Origin: Levilactobacillus enshiensis
Lineage (GTDB): Bacteria; Bacillota; Bacilli; Lactobacillales; Lactobacillaceae
Length of the DNA: 64,000 bases
Direction: 5' to 3'
Assembly: GCF_007115095.1 (NCBI RefSeq)
Contig: NZ_SULH01000009.1
Span: 1 to 64,000, forward strand
Made by a program: the position numbers and the translations under genes. Numbering within the stretch: position 1 is the stretch's first letter; every line of letters starts with the position of its first letter. The notes below the pieces were generated by a model. That model worked only from the letters and a program-made list of their open reading frames with translations, searched no databases and was not told the DNA's origin. Below, piece by piece: positions 34,239 through 43,241 of this stretch.

Positions 34239-36602
34239 CTACTTGAACCGGACCACCGTTGAGCCGTCGCCACCCGCGTTGGCAGGTGAGAACCCGAAGC
34301 TCTTGATCCGACTGTTACTTTGCAAGTATTCCGTAACCCCTTTACGCAACGCACCGGTCCCCTTGCCATGAATGATCGTGACGGAAGGATAGCCCGCTAA
34401 CAACGCGCTATCAATGTAACGGTCCACCTCAGCCATCGCCTCTTCGTAGCGGTGACCCCGGAGATCCAGTGTCGGTGACATGCCGTTAGACCCCGTCCGT
34501 TTGATGCTGGCCTTAGGCTGTTTCTTGGATTTAGCAGGATCTTTTGCCTTTTCCAAATCGGCATTGGCAATCTTCATCTTCAAGATTCCCAGTTGAACTT
34601 CCCAATGATTGTCATCGAGTTGTTCCATCAAAACCCCAATTTGGCCGTACGATTTCACTAAGACGCTGTCGCCCTTGTGAAAGTCTAGTTTAGCCTTTTC
34701 GCGCCGCAGAACCCGGTTCTTTTTGAGCTTGGTGTCCTGTTGCAACGCATTCAAAGCTCCCTGAGCAGCAATTAATTCGTCTTCCTTAACAACACTTTGA
34801 CCAGCCGCTAACTGTTTCTTACGCAAATCGGAAATAATCTGGTTAGCTCGCTTGCGGGACTCATCAACCAACCGGTTAGCGTCCCGTTTAGCATCCAGCA
34901 TCAACTGATCCTTCTGATGTTGGTAACCGTCAAATTGCTTCTGCAACTCGGCGTGTAATTCGTCTGCTTCGGCCAACTGTGTGTGGAGACTCTCCGCATC
35001 AGCATCGACCCGCCGTTTCTGTTCGGTCAAGTCAGAAATCATGGCATTCAAGTCTTGACTATCCTGATCGGTCAACCCACGGGCGGCAGCAACCACTTGA
35101 CTCGGCATGCCTAAACGGGCAGCGATGTCTAGCGCATTACTACGACCGGGAATCCCAATCAGTAAGTGATACGTTGGCTGTAGCGTTTCACCGTTAAATT
35201 CCATGCTGGCATTGATCGTATCTGGGCGGTTGTACCCATAAGCCTTCAGTTCTGGATAGTGGGTCGAAGCCATGACGTAACTGCCCAGCGTTCCGATCTC
35301 ATCCAAAATGGCAATGGCCAGTGCGGCCCCTTCTTGCGGATCGGTCCCCGCACCTAATTCATCGACCACGATCAAACTTTTTTCATCGGCTTGTTTAAGA
35401 ATCGCCACGATGTTTTCCATGTGACCCGAGAACGTACTCAAACTCTGTTCGATGGACTGTTCATCCCCGATATCCGCAAAGATATCATCGAAGACCCCAA
35501 TCACACTATTTTCATTAGCCGGAATAAATAGACCAGATTGGCCCATCAATTGAACCAACGCCAATGTCTTCAGCGTAATCGTCTTCCCACCGGTGTTCGG
35601 CCCAGTCACGATAATGGCCTTATAGTCCTTACCAATCGTGATGTCGTTAGCAACGACCTTCTTCTGGTCGATCAGTGGGTGGCGTGCTTGGCGGAGACTA
35701 ACTTGATTGTCTAAAGACAACTTTGGTTCTGTGGCCTTCAAGTGATGCGCATATTTGGCCTTAGCATTGATGAAGTCAAAGTGGCCCAATAACTCGGCAT
35801 TCCGCAGAATTTCGTCTTGATAAGGTTCCAGCAACGCCGTCAACTCGGCTAGAATCCGTTGTTCTTCATGGCGCTCGTCAATCTGGTTTTGCCGTAACCG
35901 GTTGTTCAAGCCCACCACCGCTTGGGGCTCGATGAACAGTGTCTGACCACTAGCACTTTGGTCATGGACGATACCACCGAATCGCTGCTTGTATTCTGCC
36001 CGAACGGGAATCACGTATCGGTCGTCACGAATCGTCACAATGGTTTCACTCAGATACTTGGCATCCTTGCCCCGCGTATACTGGTCCATCGTACTCCGAA
36101 TAGCCGCTTCTGTTTGGGCAATGTGCTGGCGAATCTGCTTGAGGGCTGGGGACGCCTCATCAGTAATGTGACCGTCGCCTTCTAATGACGTTCGCAAGCG
36201 CCGCGTCACGTCAGGCAACGTGACCAACTCTTTCACCACGCGATCTAAGCGACGTAAAGTGACCTCTTTGTCGGCCAAATCACGGAAAAACTTCACGACC
36301 GACCCAGTCGTCCACAGTACCCGGCTGATCTGTGCCAATTCCACCCCGTTTAGGACGGCTTCCATTGCGAGCCGGTGTAAATGCGGCCGAATGTCATCTA
36401 GTTTAGGCAACGGAATTCCGTTTTCCAGCCGGTAAATATCCGCCCCATCGCGAGTTTCATCTAACCAAATCTGTAATTTTTTCGCATTTGTCGTTGGGGA
36501 TAGCGCGTTTAATTCGTGTTGTCCCGCAGCGGAGACCAAATAAGCCCGGATGGCCTGTTTGATCCGCTCATATTCCATAATCTTTAACGTTTTTTGATTC
36601 AT
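34239..36602 (-). CDS. mutS2: endonuclease MutS2
   Basis: A 787-residue MutS2. It has no mismatch-recognition domain. Walker A is TGPNTGGKTITLK (about residue 333) and Walker B is SLIVVDELGAGTDPQEG. A coiled-coil clamp lies at about 515-630. The C-terminal Smr nuclease domain has LDLRGHRYEEA and HGKGTGALRKGV (about 710-787). It acts on branched DNA or on stalled, collided ribosomes (RqcU role in Bacillus). It overlaps cvpA by four bases (ATGA). Confidence 0.97.
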   Translation of the reverse strand: MNQKTLKIMEYERIKQAIRAYLVSAAGQHELNALSPTTNAKKLQIWLDETRDGADIYRLENGIPLPKLDDIRPHLHRLAMEAVLNGVELAQISRVLWTTGSVVKFFRDLADKEVTLRRLDRVVKELVTLPDVTRRLRTSLEGDGHITDEASPALKQIRQHIAQTEAAIRSTMDQYTRGKDAKYLSETIVTIRDDRYVIPVRAEYKQRFGGIVHDQSASGQTLFIEPQAVVGLNNRLRQNQIDERHEEQRILAELTALLEPYQDEILRNAELLGHFDFINAKAKYAHHLKATEPKLSLDNQVSLRQARHPLIDQKKVVANDITIGKDYKAIIVTGPNTGGKTITLKTLALVQLMGQSGLFIPANENSVIGVFDDIFADIGDEQSIEQSLSTFSGHMENIVAILKQADEKSLIVVDELGAGTDPQEGAALAIAILDEIGTLGSYVMASTHYPELKAYGYNRPDTINASMEFNGETLQPTYHLLIGIPGRSNALDIAARLGMPSQVVAAARGLTDQDSQDLNAMISDLTEQKRRVDADAESLHTQLAEADELHAELQKQFDGYQHQKDQLMLDAKRDANRLVDESRKRANQIISDLRKKQLAAGQSVVKEDELIAAQGALNALQQDTKLKKNRVLRREKAKLDFHKGDSVLVKSYGQIGVLMEQLDDNHWEVQLGILKMKIANADLEKAKDPAKSKKQPKASIKRTGSNGMSPTLDLRGHRYEEAMAEVDRYIDSALLAGYPSVTIIHGKGTGALRKGVTEYLQSNSRIKSFGFSPANAGGDGSTVVRFK

Positions 36603-37174
36603 AGGACGCCTCTCTCTCCCGAACCGGTTGCAGTTGTCTTTTGTTTCTGCTCAGTTAGCCACCAGTTGAACACCCGCTTAGATAGCACCGGCGTCTGTTT
36701 AACGATCCACTGTGCCACTGATGAAGACTGGTAACTACTCTGAAATCCCGAAATGGGTACTAATATTAATAAGTTTAAGGTCAAAAAAATGACCACGTAG
36801 CGAATGACCAAATTGATCAGACCACCCGCTAGTGAATTGACCTGGTGAATCACGGGTAGCCATGTGACTTTGTTCAACCCGTAAGCCACTCGGTGGACGA
36901 TAAAATACCCGACTGTCAGAATTGCGGAGAACGCCAACCCGTTCAAAAAGAAACTACTACTTTGACTAGCAGCCACGGCACTCACCGAATTGTCCAGTGA
37001 CAGGTTACCGACAAACTGACCAATACCTGCGGCCAGTGGCTTCGCACCAAAGCGAGCGGCAATCCACACGATCAAGTAGCCAATCGTGGTCAAAATTTGT
37101 AAAACTAACCCCCGCCGATAACCCCGGCGAAAGCCAAAAATCAGAATCGCTAAGATAATCAGACTTAACAGCAA
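36599..37174 (-). CDS. CvpA family membrane protein
   Basis: A 191-residue protein with four or five membrane segments, with the family signature FGFRRGYRRGLVLQIL at about residues 12-27. CvpA-like proteins are known from colicin V production in E. coli; in Firmicutes the role is unclear, possibly envelope-linked. TTG 37174 is preceded by CGGAGG at six bases; in-frame starts further up lie inside zapA. It is coupled to zapA on one side and mutS2 on the other. Confidence 0.88.
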   Translation of the reverse strand: MLLSLIILAILIFGFRRGYRRGLVLQILTTIGYLIVWIAARFGAKPLAAGIGQFVGNLSLDNSVSAVAASQSSSFFLNGLAFSAILTVGYFIVHRVAYGLNKVTWLPVIHQVNSLAGGLINLVIRYVVIFLTLNLLILVPISGFQSSYQSSSVAQWIVKQTPVLSKRVFNWWLTEQKQKTTATGSGERGVL

Positions 37175-37175
37175 A

Positions 37176-37451
37176 TTAGTCCTCCGTTTTTGTTTCGACA
37201 GTCTTGGCATCATCGGTCGTTGCCGACTGATCGCTGGCTGCCGCTAATTTCAATTGATCAGAAATCGCATTAAATGCCATCAAAATGGCCGCGTCTTCCT
37301 TACTCATGTTAGGTGCCAGTTGCTTGAGCTGCGTCAATTGTTCATTTAAGACGTCGGTTACCGCCCGCATGTGCTCATCCGTTGCCTGACCCACGATCGT
37401 ATAGGATTTCCCCGCAATCACGGCCTTAAAGCGGTGTGTATCTTCAGTCAT
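37176..37451 (-). CDS. zapA: cell division protein ZapA
   Basis: A 91-residue protein. ZapA cross-links FtsZ protofilaments at the division ring. It has the family N-terminal beta strands (RFKAVIAGKSYTIVG), a long helix (MRAVTDVLNEQLTQLKQL), and DAAILMAFNAISDQL. ATG 37451 has GGAGG upstream; an in-frame extension to 37526 is excluded for lack of a site. A terminator precedes it. It is the first gene of zapA-cvpA-mutS2, an order conserved in Bacilli. Confidence 0.9.
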   Translation of the reverse strand: MTEDTHRFKAVIAGKSYTIVGQATDEHMRAVTDVLNEQLTQLKQLAPNMSKEDAAILMAFNAISDQLKLAAASDQSATTDDAKTVETKTED

Positions 37452-37548
37452 TTTAAATTCCTCCTGTTTAGCATAACGTCTTATTTTACCATTAATTCGG
37501 TCGCTAAGACACGTTTGGCGTCCCATCCCACAGGCAATTGATCATAAC

Positions 37549-37581
37549 AAAAAAGACCCGAGACGTCCGTCCCAGGCCCTT
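37549..37581 (-). terminator. terminator of the alaS-side yrzB operon
   Basis: GGGCCTGGGAC and GTCTCGGGTC form a stem around GGAC, followed by TTTTTT on the reverse strand. It lies 11 bases after the yrzB stop. Confidence 0.82.
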
Positions 37582-37591
37582 TGCGCAATGA

Positions 37592-37903
37592 CTAGCCTTG
37601 CTTACCGGCATTAGGATCAATCGTACCGTCTGCCAAGAAGGTGTTCAGTACAGATTCAACCATATCCCATTCTTCGTCGGACTCGATCAATTGCAGGTCG
37701 CCGCCAGAAGGGTTTGCTGGATCATCGTCAGCTGGTAAAGCGTACGCTTGGATGTCAACTTCTTCATCGTCGCTCTTACCTGAAGGGTAAATCAAAATGT
37801 ATGACTTACCAAAATCGTCAGATTCAAAAGTAAACAGGACATCGTATAACTCTTCGTTACCATTTTCATCAACTAATGTGATTTGTTCTTGGTCTTCGTT
37901 CAT
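37592..37903 (-). CDS. yrzB: DUF1292 domain-containing protein (YrzB)
   Basis: A 103-residue acidic protein. The DUF1292 core includes ITLVDENGNEELYDVLFTFE, SYILIYP and QAYALPAD. The function is unknown. I start at ATG 37903; GTG 37915 is in frame but lies in the ruvX stop region. It is the third gene of the conserved ireB-ruvX-yrzB operon. Confidence 0.9.
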   Translation of the reverse strand: MNEDQEQITLVDENGNEELYDVLFTFESDDFGKSYILIYPSGKSDDEEVDIQAYALPADDDPANPSGGDLQLIESDEEWDMVESVLNTFLADGTIDPNAGKQG

Positions 37904-37911
37904 GGGAAACC

Positions 37912-38349
37912 TCACTTTTCTCGGGTCAATTTTCCGTGCCGATCTAAATAGTTCTGCAGGATTAACCCGGCTGCTAATTTATCAATCACTTTTTTCCGCT
38001 TACGGCGTGACGTATCAGCTTGTTCCACTAACATACGCTCCGCTTCAACGGTTGTCAACCGCTCGTCTTCAAAGTCGACGGGCAGGTCAAATTGGTCGGT
38101 CAACATCTCGCCATAATGCTGCGATGCTGCCGCCCGGGGCCCCAACGAATTGTTCATGTTCTTCGGTAGCCCCACGACAAAGCCCTGCACGTCATGCTCC
38201 TCGACGAGCTCAGCTACGCGGTCCAACCCAAAGATCTTTTCCTCTTCGTTGATTGGAATAATTTCAATTCCCTGAGCCGTCCAGCCCAGAGCATCACTAA
38301 TTGCGATCCCGACAGTCCGGGATCCTACATCTAACCCCATTAACTTCAT
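37912..38349 (-). CDS. ruvX: RuvX/YqgF-type putative pre-16S rRNA nuclease or Holliday junction resolvase
   Basis: A 145-residue RNase H-fold nuclease. The first catalytic Asp is in [16 protein letters not shown] (residues 3-18), Glu in the VVGLPKNMN region, and Asp in [10 protein letters not shown]. The family is essential in many bacteria and is assigned to 5' maturation of 16S rRNA. It overlaps ireB by four bases and yrzB is nine bases after. Confidence 0.93.
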   Translation of the reverse strand: MKLMGLDVGSRTVGIAISDALGWTAQGIEIIPINEEEKIFGLDRVAELVEEHDVQGFVVGLPKNMNNSLGPRAAASQHYGEMLTDQFDLPVDFEDERLTTVEAERMLVEQADTSRRKRKKVIDKLAAGLILQNYLDRHGKLTREK

Positions 38350-38618
38350 GACGGTTTCACCGGCCCATTCTGGTTCAAGTAAACCCGAACCAGTTCTTCG
38401 ATGATCTCATCACGCTCATGCTTGCGAATTAAGTTCCGCGCATCATTGATACGTGGAATATACGCAGGATCGCCCGATAGTAGGTACCCGACAATCTGAT
38501 TAATTGGGTTATAACCCTTTTCCTCTAGTGCTTGATAAACCGTTACCAGTGTATCGTGAACATCCTTTGGTTGGTTAGCCCCAAAGTCAAAATACATCGT
38601 TTTGTCTAATGAACTCAC
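38346..38618 (-). CDS. ireB: IreB family regulatory phosphoprotein (DUF965)
   Basis: A 90-residue protein of the IreB/YrzL family, regulator in the Ser/Thr kinase (IreK/PrkC) pathway in Enterococcus. The family signature [20 protein letters not shown] is present. I choose GTG 38618 behind GGGGGTG; the frame upstream (to 38696) is open but does not match the family. The promoter is at 38654-38682. It leads the ireB-ruvX-yrzB operon, downstream of alaS. Confidence 0.92.
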   Translation of the reverse strand: MSSLDKTMYFDFGANQPKDVHDTLVTVYQALEEKGYNPINQIVGYLLSGDPAYIPRINDARNLIRKHERDEIIEELVRVYLNQNGPVKPS

Positions 38619-38653
38619 TATAAAACACCCCCGCACTTCCTCACTTAGCCTCA

Positions 38654-38682
38654 ATTTTACTCGATTGACGGATAAACTACAA
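38654..38682 (-). promoter_or_regulatory. promoter of the ireB-ruvX-yrzB operon
   Basis: On the reverse strand TTGTAG (38682-38677) and TAAAAT (38659-38654) are 17 bases apart, 35 bases before the ireB start. Confidence 0.6.
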
Positions 38683-38810
38683 CGGGCGACTCCCAATGTA
38701 ATCTATTCGTAATACTGCGACTACCTCGCCGGGAGGCTTTCGACTAAAAGTAGTCGGCCTGTTTACCAATTCAAGTCTAAGCCCTAAGCAGCAGTCACGG
38801 CAACTAAATA

Positions 38811-38863
38811 GGCGCTATGACTTGCTGATTATCTTACCACCAGTCCAGTCACAACGCCTATTT
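38811..38863 (-). terminator. imperfect long-stem hairpin after alaS, possible terminator
   Basis: AAATAGGCGTTGTGACT pairs with AGTCATAGCGCCTATTT, with two wobble pairs, around a loop of about 20 bases. It lies 75 bases after the alaS stop. No long T-run follows, so it may be a bidirectional or processing hairpin. Confidence 0.5.
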
Positions 38864-38938
38864 GCATTCTGTTTTGACACTAATTCCAATCGTGATAGTC
38901 TCTGATTCTATAACAACCAGCCGTCTACAGCGTCAGAA

Positions 38939-41578
38939 TTAGTCTTGTTCTTTCAACCAGTCAACCGCCGCCGTCATGGCATCGGGTAAGCCTGCTGGGT
39001 TCTTCCCACCGGCTTGGGCCAGATTTGGCCGACCACCGCCACCACCATTGATCTTAGGTGAAATGGCTTTGATCAGGTCGCCCGCTTTGACTTGCTTTTG
39101 CTTGTCAGCACTAACGGCAACAATCAGGTTCGCCTTGCCGTTTACTTCGGCACCCAAGACCAGCACGTCAGACAGCGCTTGTTCACGCCAGGTGTCAGCC
39201 AAGGCCCGCAATTGGTCCATCTTGGAAACTTGCACGGTTCCACTGATCAACTTGTAGTTGCCAGCTTCAGTGACATTGTCAAAGACAGCACTAGCCTCTT
39301 GACTAGCCAGCTTGCCTTCTAAGGTCGCTTGCTTTTGTTCTAAGCTCTTCACTTGTGCTTGCAAGGCAGATACCTTGGATTCCACTTCACTGACCTGAGT
39401 GACCTTTAAATCGGCCGCTACGGCATGCAAAATGTCATCATGGTCGTGCAGGTAACGATAGGCAGCACCTGAGGTTACGGCTTCGATCCGCCGAACACCA
39501 GCACCCACACCAGATTCAGAGGTAATCTTGAAGAGACCGATCTCATTGGTGTTCTTCACGTGGTTCCCACCACAGAATTCAGTAACAAAGTCGCCAGCAC
39601 TCACCACTCGGACCAGCTTACCGTACTTTTCACTGAATAAGGCAATAGCCCCCATCTTCTTAGCGGATTCAATGTCGGTTTCAACCGTCGTTACGGGAAG
39701 CTCTGCAAAGATCTTCTCGTTAACGATGGCTTCGGCTTTTGCTAAATCAGCGGGATCGACCTGACCAAAGTGCGTAAAGTCAAACCGTAGATAGTCGCCT
39801 TCAACCAATGACCCAGCTTGCTGTGTGTGTTCGCCAAAGACGTCGCGTAACGCTTTGTCCAATAAATGGGTCGCTGTATGGTTCTTTTCGACCTTGCTGT
39901 GGAAGACCGTGTCAACCTTTAATTGATAAGTGGCACCCTTCTTCAGTGGTGCGACCACCGTTAAGGTATGCAGATTTTGACCGTTAGGGGCGTGTTGTAC
40001 GTCGGCAACGTGGGCAACCACGTGACCCGCTTCATCCAGGATGTCCCCTTTATCGGCAACTTGGCCCCCCATTTCGGCATAAAATGGTGTGGTGTCAAAC
40101 ATCGCTTCAACGGTCCCGGTCGTGGCTTCATCGGCCAACTGGTCATCCACGACGAGTTCCGTCAACTTACTGGTCGTTGCCAATTGCGTATAACCCACGT
40201 ACTTGCTTGGCGTCTTGACGTTGATCAAGAGATCGTGTTGTAAGCCCATCGCCGTTTGTTTGCCCCGGGCGTTACGTGCACGGTCCTTTTGCTTTTGCAT
40301 TTCGGCCTTGAAGCCATCAACGTCGACCGTAATGCCTTCGTCATCGGCATATTCCTCGGTCAATTCAACCGGGAACCCATACGTATCGTATAGCTTGAAG
40401 GCATCAGCCCCGGCAATTTGGGTGCCACCTTGTTGCTTCAGGTCGGCAATCAAACTGTTTAGTAACGTTAACCCACCGTCTAACGTTTCGCCAAAACGAT
40501 CTTCTTCAGAACGAACGACCTTGGCAATGTAATCGGCTTGCTTCAAGACATCTGGATAGTAAGATTGCATGATTTGACCAACAACTGGTACCAATTGGTC
40601 CAAGAAGGCCCCCTTGATGCCGAGCTTTTGACCATTCACAATGGCCCGCCGAATCAGGCGACGAATAACGTACCCGCGACCTTCATTGCTAGGTAAGGCA
40701 CTATCACCAATAGCAAACGTAATCGCCCGCGCATGGTCAGCAATCACCTTAAAGGACACGTCATCTTCCTTGTTGGCACCATAAGTCTTGCCATCGCTCA
40801 ACTCCGCCGTTTTTTCAATGATTGGCATAAACAGGTCGGTTTCAAAGTTGGTCCGGGCGTTTTGGAAAATAGAAACGACACGTTCGAGACCCATCCCCGT
40901 ATCAATGTTCTTCCGTGGGAGTGGCTTGTAGCTGCCATCTGGTTCATGGTTGAATTGAGAGAACACGATATTCCAGACTTCGAGGTAACGCTCATTTTCG
41001 CCACCCGGGTAATTTTCTGGATCATCATCAGCTAAGTTATTGAAGGCTTCGCCACGGTCGTAGAAGATTTCGGAGTCAGGACCCGAAGGACCTTCACCAA
41101 TATCCCAGAAGTTATCTTCAACAGGGATGATGTGATCTGGGGCAACACCGGCAGCTTCCCAGTCAGCCTTGGCATCAGTATCCTTGGGATAAACCGTCAT
41201 GTACAGCTTCTCTGGGTCCCAGCCAAACCAATCTGGCGACGTCAGGAGTTCCCAAGCCCAAGTAATGGCTTCTTTCTTGAAGTAGTCCCCAACGGAGAAG
41301 TTCCCCAACATTTCAAATAACGTGTGGTGCCGAGCGGTCTTCCCAACGTTTTCAATATCGTTAGTCCGAATACTCTTCTGTGAACTGGTCAGCCGTGGGT
41401 TTTCTGGGACAACCTGTCCAGAAAAGTACTTCTTCATCGTTGCAACTCCAGAGTTGATCCACAGTAATGATGGATCATCCTTGGGAACAAGTGATGCACT
41501 TGGTTCGATGGTGTGGCCCTTCGACTTAAAAAAGTCGAGGTACATTTGACGAATTTGACTACTTGTTAGCTCTTTCAT
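38939..41578 (-). CDS. alaS: alanyl-tRNA synthetase
   Basis: An 879-residue class II synthetase. The catalytic domain holds motif 2-type HHTLFEMLGNFSVGDYFK and motif 3-type GMGLERV. The editing site has HTATHLLDKALR and FCGGNHV (zinc ligands). The C-Ala domain ends with SPKINGGGGGRPNLAQAG. It charges tRNA-Ala and clears mischarged Ser/Gly. The ATG follows GGAGG. Expression is controlled by an upstream T-box. Confidence 0.98.
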   Translation of the reverse strand: MKELTSSQIRQMYLDFFKSKGHTIEPSASLVPKDDPSLLWINSGVATMKKYFSGQVVPENPRLTSSQKSIRTNDIENVGKTARHHTLFEMLGNFSVGDYFKKEAITWAWELLTSPDWFGWDPEKLYMTVYPKDTDAKADWEAAGVAPDHIIPVEDNFWDIGEGPSGPDSEIFYDRGEAFNNLADDDPENYPGGENERYLEVWNIVFSQFNHEPDGSYKPLPRKNIDTGMGLERVVSIFQNARTNFETDLFMPIIEKTAELSDGKTYGANKEDDVSFKVIADHARAITFAIGDSALPSNEGRGYVIRRLIRRAIVNGQKLGIKGAFLDQLVPVVGQIMQSYYPDVLKQADYIAKVVRSEEDRFGETLDGGLTLLNSLIADLKQQGGTQIAGADAFKLYDTYGFPVELTEEYADDEGITVDVDGFKAEMQKQKDRARNARGKQTAMGLQHDLLINVKTPSKYVGYTQLATTSKLTELVVDDQLADEATTGTVEAMFDTTPFYAEMGGQVADKGDILDEAGHVVAHVADVQHAPNGQNLHTLTVVAPLKKGATYQLKVDTVFHSKVEKNHTATHLLDKALRDVFGEHTQQAGSLVEGDYLRFDFTHFGQVDPADLAKAEAIVNEKIFAELPVTTVETDIESAKKMGAIALFSEKYGKLVRVVSAGDFVTEFCGGNHVKNTNEIGLFKITSESGVGAGVRRIEAVTSGAAYRYLHDHDDILHAVAADLKVTQVSEVESKVSALQAQVKSLEQKQATLEGKLASQEASAVFDNVTEAGNYKLISGTVQVSKMDQLRALADTWREQALSDVLVLGAEVNGKANLIVAVSADKQKQVKAGDLIKAISPKINGGGGGRPNLAQAGGKNPAGLPDAMTAAVDWLKEQD

Positions 41579-41813
41579 CTCTCAATAACCTCCAAAAAAA
41601 TGTCAAAAACACCGTTGCCTGCAGAGACGCCGAAGCGCGGTACCACTCTACTTGCAACGATGTTTTAATCGTTAACCTCTTAAACTCATAACGCTGAGTC
41701 GCGATGAAACTGAGGGAGCACCACTTGAATCCTGACTCGTTTTTCACAGCGACCAAAACGTTTCTGAAAATCACGATTCAAGGGTATGTCCTCGAAGTCA
41801 TATTTAATTGTCC
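41579..41813 (-). ncRNA. T-box riboswitch leader of alaS
   Basis: The reverse strand contains the T-box core AGAGTGGTACCGCG (41649-41636), then a terminator built from CGTTGC and GCAACG followed by TTTTT. A competing hairpin AACGAT-TAAAAC-ATCGTT can form upstream. A stem CTTGAATC/GATTCAAG encloses CGTTTT/AAAACG, likely Stem I. Uncharged tRNA-Ala would stabilise the antiterminator. I did not identify the specifier codon with confidence. Confidence 0.92.
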
Positions 41814-41820
41814 ACTTGAA

Positions 41821-41849
41821 ATTATAGGTGGCGGGTGCCAGCTTGTCAA
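41821..41849 (-). promoter_or_regulatory. alaS promoter, perfect consensus
   Basis: On the reverse strand TTGACA (41849-41844) and TATAAT (41826-41821) are separated by exactly 17 bases. The -35 box lies in the loop of an inverted repeat (GGGTGCCAGC and GCTGGCGCCC on the forward strand). Confidence 0.92.
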
Positions 41850-41864
41850 TCAGGCTGGCGCCCT
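41835..41864. other. inverted repeat between the DEAD-box helicase stop and the alaS promoter
   Basis: GGGTGCCAGC pairs with GCTGGCGCCC (nine of ten). On the forward strand TTTT follows; on the reverse, helicase-reading strand none does. It may be a helicase-side terminator or a site that touches the alaS promoter, whose -35 is in the loop. Confidence 0.6.
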
Positions 41865-41882
41865 TTTCATGAGTTCGACCGT

Positions 41883-43241
41883 TTATTGGTAACGGTCTGA
41901 CTCTCGCTTCCGTCGTTTCCGCTCATTACGTGCATCTTGACGTTGGGCAATTCGCCGTTCTTGGTCCTTTTTCCGGTGAATTTCTTGCTTGATTTGGTGC
42001 TTATAACCCGGCTTGATCTTTCGCTTCTTTTTCATCACGAAACCAATCAATGTTGGGTCCAGCTTTTCGGTACTCTTTCGCCGTTGCGTCCGGCGGTTCC
42101 GGTCATAGGAATCGACGATCTCATTGTTACTGATTCGTTTAGGCTGGAACTTGATCCCCATGGCTTCGATCTCAGCAATCTTGGCTTCTTCACCCGGTGA
42201 GTACAGGGTGATAGCCGTGCCGTGCATCCCTTGACGACCCGTTCGGCCAACGCGATGGACGAAGAAGTCAAGGTCTTCCGGGATATCATCGTTAATGACG
42301 TGAGAGACCCCTTCAATATCAATTCCCCGTGCGGCTAAGTCGGTCGCCACGACAAACTGATACTGAAGATTCTTCACTTCACGCATGACCCGCTTTCGTT
42401 CACGTGGCTTGATGCCCCCATGGATCATGGCGACCTTCATCCCTTGTGCCTGCAGGAAATCGTGAATCTGTTCAACTCGTGTCTTGGTATTCGCAAAAAT
42501 TAAAACCAGGTAGGGTTCCCCCATCGTGATTAATTGGTAGATCAACTGGTTCTTGTTTTGACCTTTAGTTGAGATCAACCAGTTATCAATGGTGTCCGAA
42601 ATGATCGTTGCGGACGGGATTTCTTCGATAACGGGATGGTTCATGTACTTTCTCAAGAACGGATCGAGTCGTTGCGGAATCGTTGCAGAAAAGACCATCA
42701 TCTGAAGGTCCTTGGGCATCCGACCGGCAATTTTATCAACTTGATCTAAAAATCCTAAATCCAGGGTCATATCAGCTTCATCGACCACGAACTGCCGGGT
42801 CGTATGCACGTCCAGCGCCTGTGATTGAATCAAGTCCAATACCCGTCCTGGTGTCCCAATGATCAATTGTGGTTGGAAATGCCGTAACTTGTTGATCTGA
42901 CGTTGCTTGTCGGTTCCCCCAACGTAGTTCCCAATCCGAATCTCAAAGGGTGACTCAGCCGCCAATTGTTCAGCAGCCGTGTGAATCTGGTAGGCCAGCT
43001 CCCGGCTTGGCGTCGTGATAACGGCCTGAACCTGATTTTCTGACGTTAACTGGTTAAAAATGGGCAGTAAGAACGTATGCGTCTTCCCACTCCCAGTTTG
43101 GGATTGGCCAACAACATCCTTTCCCGCAGCAATTACGGGAATCAATTTTTCTTGAACCTTGGTGGGTGTCGTGAACCCAATCTTGTGCAGAGCCGTCATT
43201 AAGTACGGCTGCAACTTAAACTCTTTAAAATCTGCGGTCAT
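41883..43241 (-). CDS. DEAD-box ATP-dependent RNA helicase (CshB-like)
   Basis: A 452-residue RNA helicase. Walker A is GQSQTGSGKT (about 46-55). Further motifs are TTPSRELAYQ (Ia), TPGRVLDL, VDEADMTLD (DEAD), FSATIP (SAT) and HRVGRTGRQG (VI). The basic tail after residue about 385 (RNRRTQRRK and similar) is typical of CshB. Such enzymes unwind RNA in ribosome assembly, decay and cold response. It overlaps nrnA by four bases (ATGA), so translation is coupled. Confidence 0.94.
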   Translation of the reverse strand: MTADFKEFKLQPYLMTALHKIGFTTPTKVQEKLIPVIAAGKDVVGQSQTGSGKTHTFLLPIFNQLTSENQVQAVITTPSRELAYQIHTAAEQLAAESPFEIRIGNYVGGTDKQRQINKLRHFQPQLIIGTPGRVLDLIQSQALDVHTTRQFVVDEADMTLDLGFLDQVDKIAGRMPKDLQMMVFSATIPQRLDPFLRKYMNHPVIEEIPSATIISDTIDNWLISTKGQNKNQLIYQLITMGEPYLVLIFANTKTRVEQIHDFLQAQGMKVAMIHGGIKPRERKRVMREVKNLQYQFVVATDLAARGIDIEGVSHVINDDIPEDLDFFVHRVGRTGRQGMHGTAITLYSPGEEAKIAEIEAMGIKFQPKRISNNEIVDSYDRNRRTQRRKSTEKLDPTLIGFVMKKKRKIKPGYKHQIKQEIHRKKDQERRIAQRQDARNERKRRKRESDRYQ

